NCBI GenBank assembly: GCA_945862135.1
Contig: CAMAYE010000003.1
Span: 1 to 51,220 of the forward strand
From: Bordetella parapertussis
GTDB lineage: Bacteria > Pseudomonadota > Gammaproteobacteria > Burkholderiales > SG8-41
Length of the DNA stretch: 51,220 nt
Reading direction: 5' to 3'
The notes below the pieces were generated by a model that saw only the letters and a list, made by a program, of their open reading frames with translations, was not told where the DNA came from and made no database searches. Numbering within the stretch: the first letter of the stretch is position 1; each line of letters begins with the position of its first letter. Shown piece by piece: positions 50,834-51,220 of this stretch. The position numbers were made by a program, and so were the translations under genes.

Positions 50834-51220
50834 TCACCAGCCCCCGGATGCACCACCACCACCGGAACTGCCGCCTCCACCGCTGAATCCACCGCCACTG
50901 CTGAAACCGCCTCCGCCGGATGACCAGGAACCGCCGCCGCTGCTCCAGCCTCCGGATCCGCCGGAACTACCGCCGGACAATCCGACAAGAAACATGATCA
51001 CGCCTACAACGATGGCAATAATCAGGCTTCCGAATATGAACCACGCGCCGGCGCCGACTGCCGCAGCAACCATTCCTGCGGCCAGAACACTCCCCAATAC
51101 CGGACGCAGCATCAGCGAAAGGGGCCTGGCAAAAATAAACACGGACAGCAGCAAAACCGGATCGAATGGAAAGTGTCCGGAATTCCCGCCGGAATTACCC
51201 GCCGGCGGCGGCAAGGGCTC
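50834..51220 (-). CDS. YgcG-like TPM protein, C-terminal fragment
   Basis: The frame is open to the right edge, so only the last 128 residues are visible. They comprise a Pro/Gly linker, two membrane helices (LLLSVFIFARPLSLMLRPVL, and AAAVGAGAWFIFGSLIIAIVV) and a Gly/Ser-rich tail with FSGGGGSSGGGGASGGW. This tail is the hallmark of YgcG-type TPM proteins, whose TPM domain would lie beyond the edge. A lemA gene commonly precedes this pair. Confidence 0.8.
   Translation of the reverse strand, partial: EPLPPPAGNSGGNSGHFPFDPVLLLSVFIFARPLSLMLRPVLGSVLAAGMVAAAVGAGAWFIFGSLIIAIVVGVIMFLVGLSGGSSGGSGGWSSGGGSWSSGGGGFSSGGGFSGGGGSSGGGGASGGW

Noticed and set aside
50834-50930. Gly/Ser-rich tandem-like repeat
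   Set aside because: This is the normal low-complexity tail of YgcG-type proteins, not a separate DNA repeat or array.

Overview
The window reads as a chromosomal segment of a GC-rich betaproteobacterium, probably Burkholderiales or a close relative. This rests on the tig-clpP-clpX-lon-ppiD-fabI neighbourhood, several Bug-type (TctC) solute receptors, the hpnC/hpnD/hpnE squalene route, and a GC-rich palindromic repeat of a kind I recall from that group. No plasmid or phage backbone is visible.

Layout. 0-9.4 kb is housekeeping: a divergent ABC-receptor lipoprotein stub, fabI, ppiD, tRNA-Asp, tRNA-Val, lon, clpX, clpP, tig and tRNA-Leu. 9.4-17.1 kb holds hpnC-hpnD (squalene/hopanoid), an SDR-fold protein without the catalytic Tyr, an ABM-domain protein, a DUF202 membrane protein, a YbaL-type cation/proton antiporter, a HupE/UreJ-like membrane protein with an EF-hand loop coupled to a TPR protein, and a tiny Lys-rich exported protein. 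17.3-21.1 kb is a Bug receptor, a GMC oxidoreductase and an NHL beta-propeller. 21.4-26.2 kb is a more fluid stretch: a chlorite-dismutase-family protein, a DUF3617 protein, a small membrane protein, a deleted Bug pseudogene, an AT-rich frameshifted DUF2971 gene, and a complete IS481-like element that split a palindromic repeat exactly at its loop. 26.2-32.1 kb carries a PrpF/GalD-like isomerase, hpnE (about 16 kb from hpnCD), an ETF-ubiquinone oxidoreductase and a PAS-EAL signalling protein.

32.2-43.9 kb is a one-strand fatty-acid degradation locus: FadL-type porin, acyl-CoA synthetase, FadE-type dehydrogenase, enoyl-CoA hydratase, a FadN-type hydratase/dehydrogenase fusion, thiolase, thioesterase and an SDR. 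ETF-QO next door supplies an electron exit for the dehydrogenase. A short fossil of a second FadN C-terminus lies between the fusion gene and the thiolase.

44.0-50.1 kb is a compact operon: TctA-TctB-TctC tripartite transporter, AraC-type regulator, AprA/fumarate-reductase-like flavoprotein and a 2[4Fe-4S] ferredoxin. It looks like uptake plus redox conversion of an unknown carboxylate and is the best candidate here for an uncharacterised pathway. The window ends in two TPM-domain genes, the upstream one cut by the edge. All family calls come from reading motifs; no database search was run.
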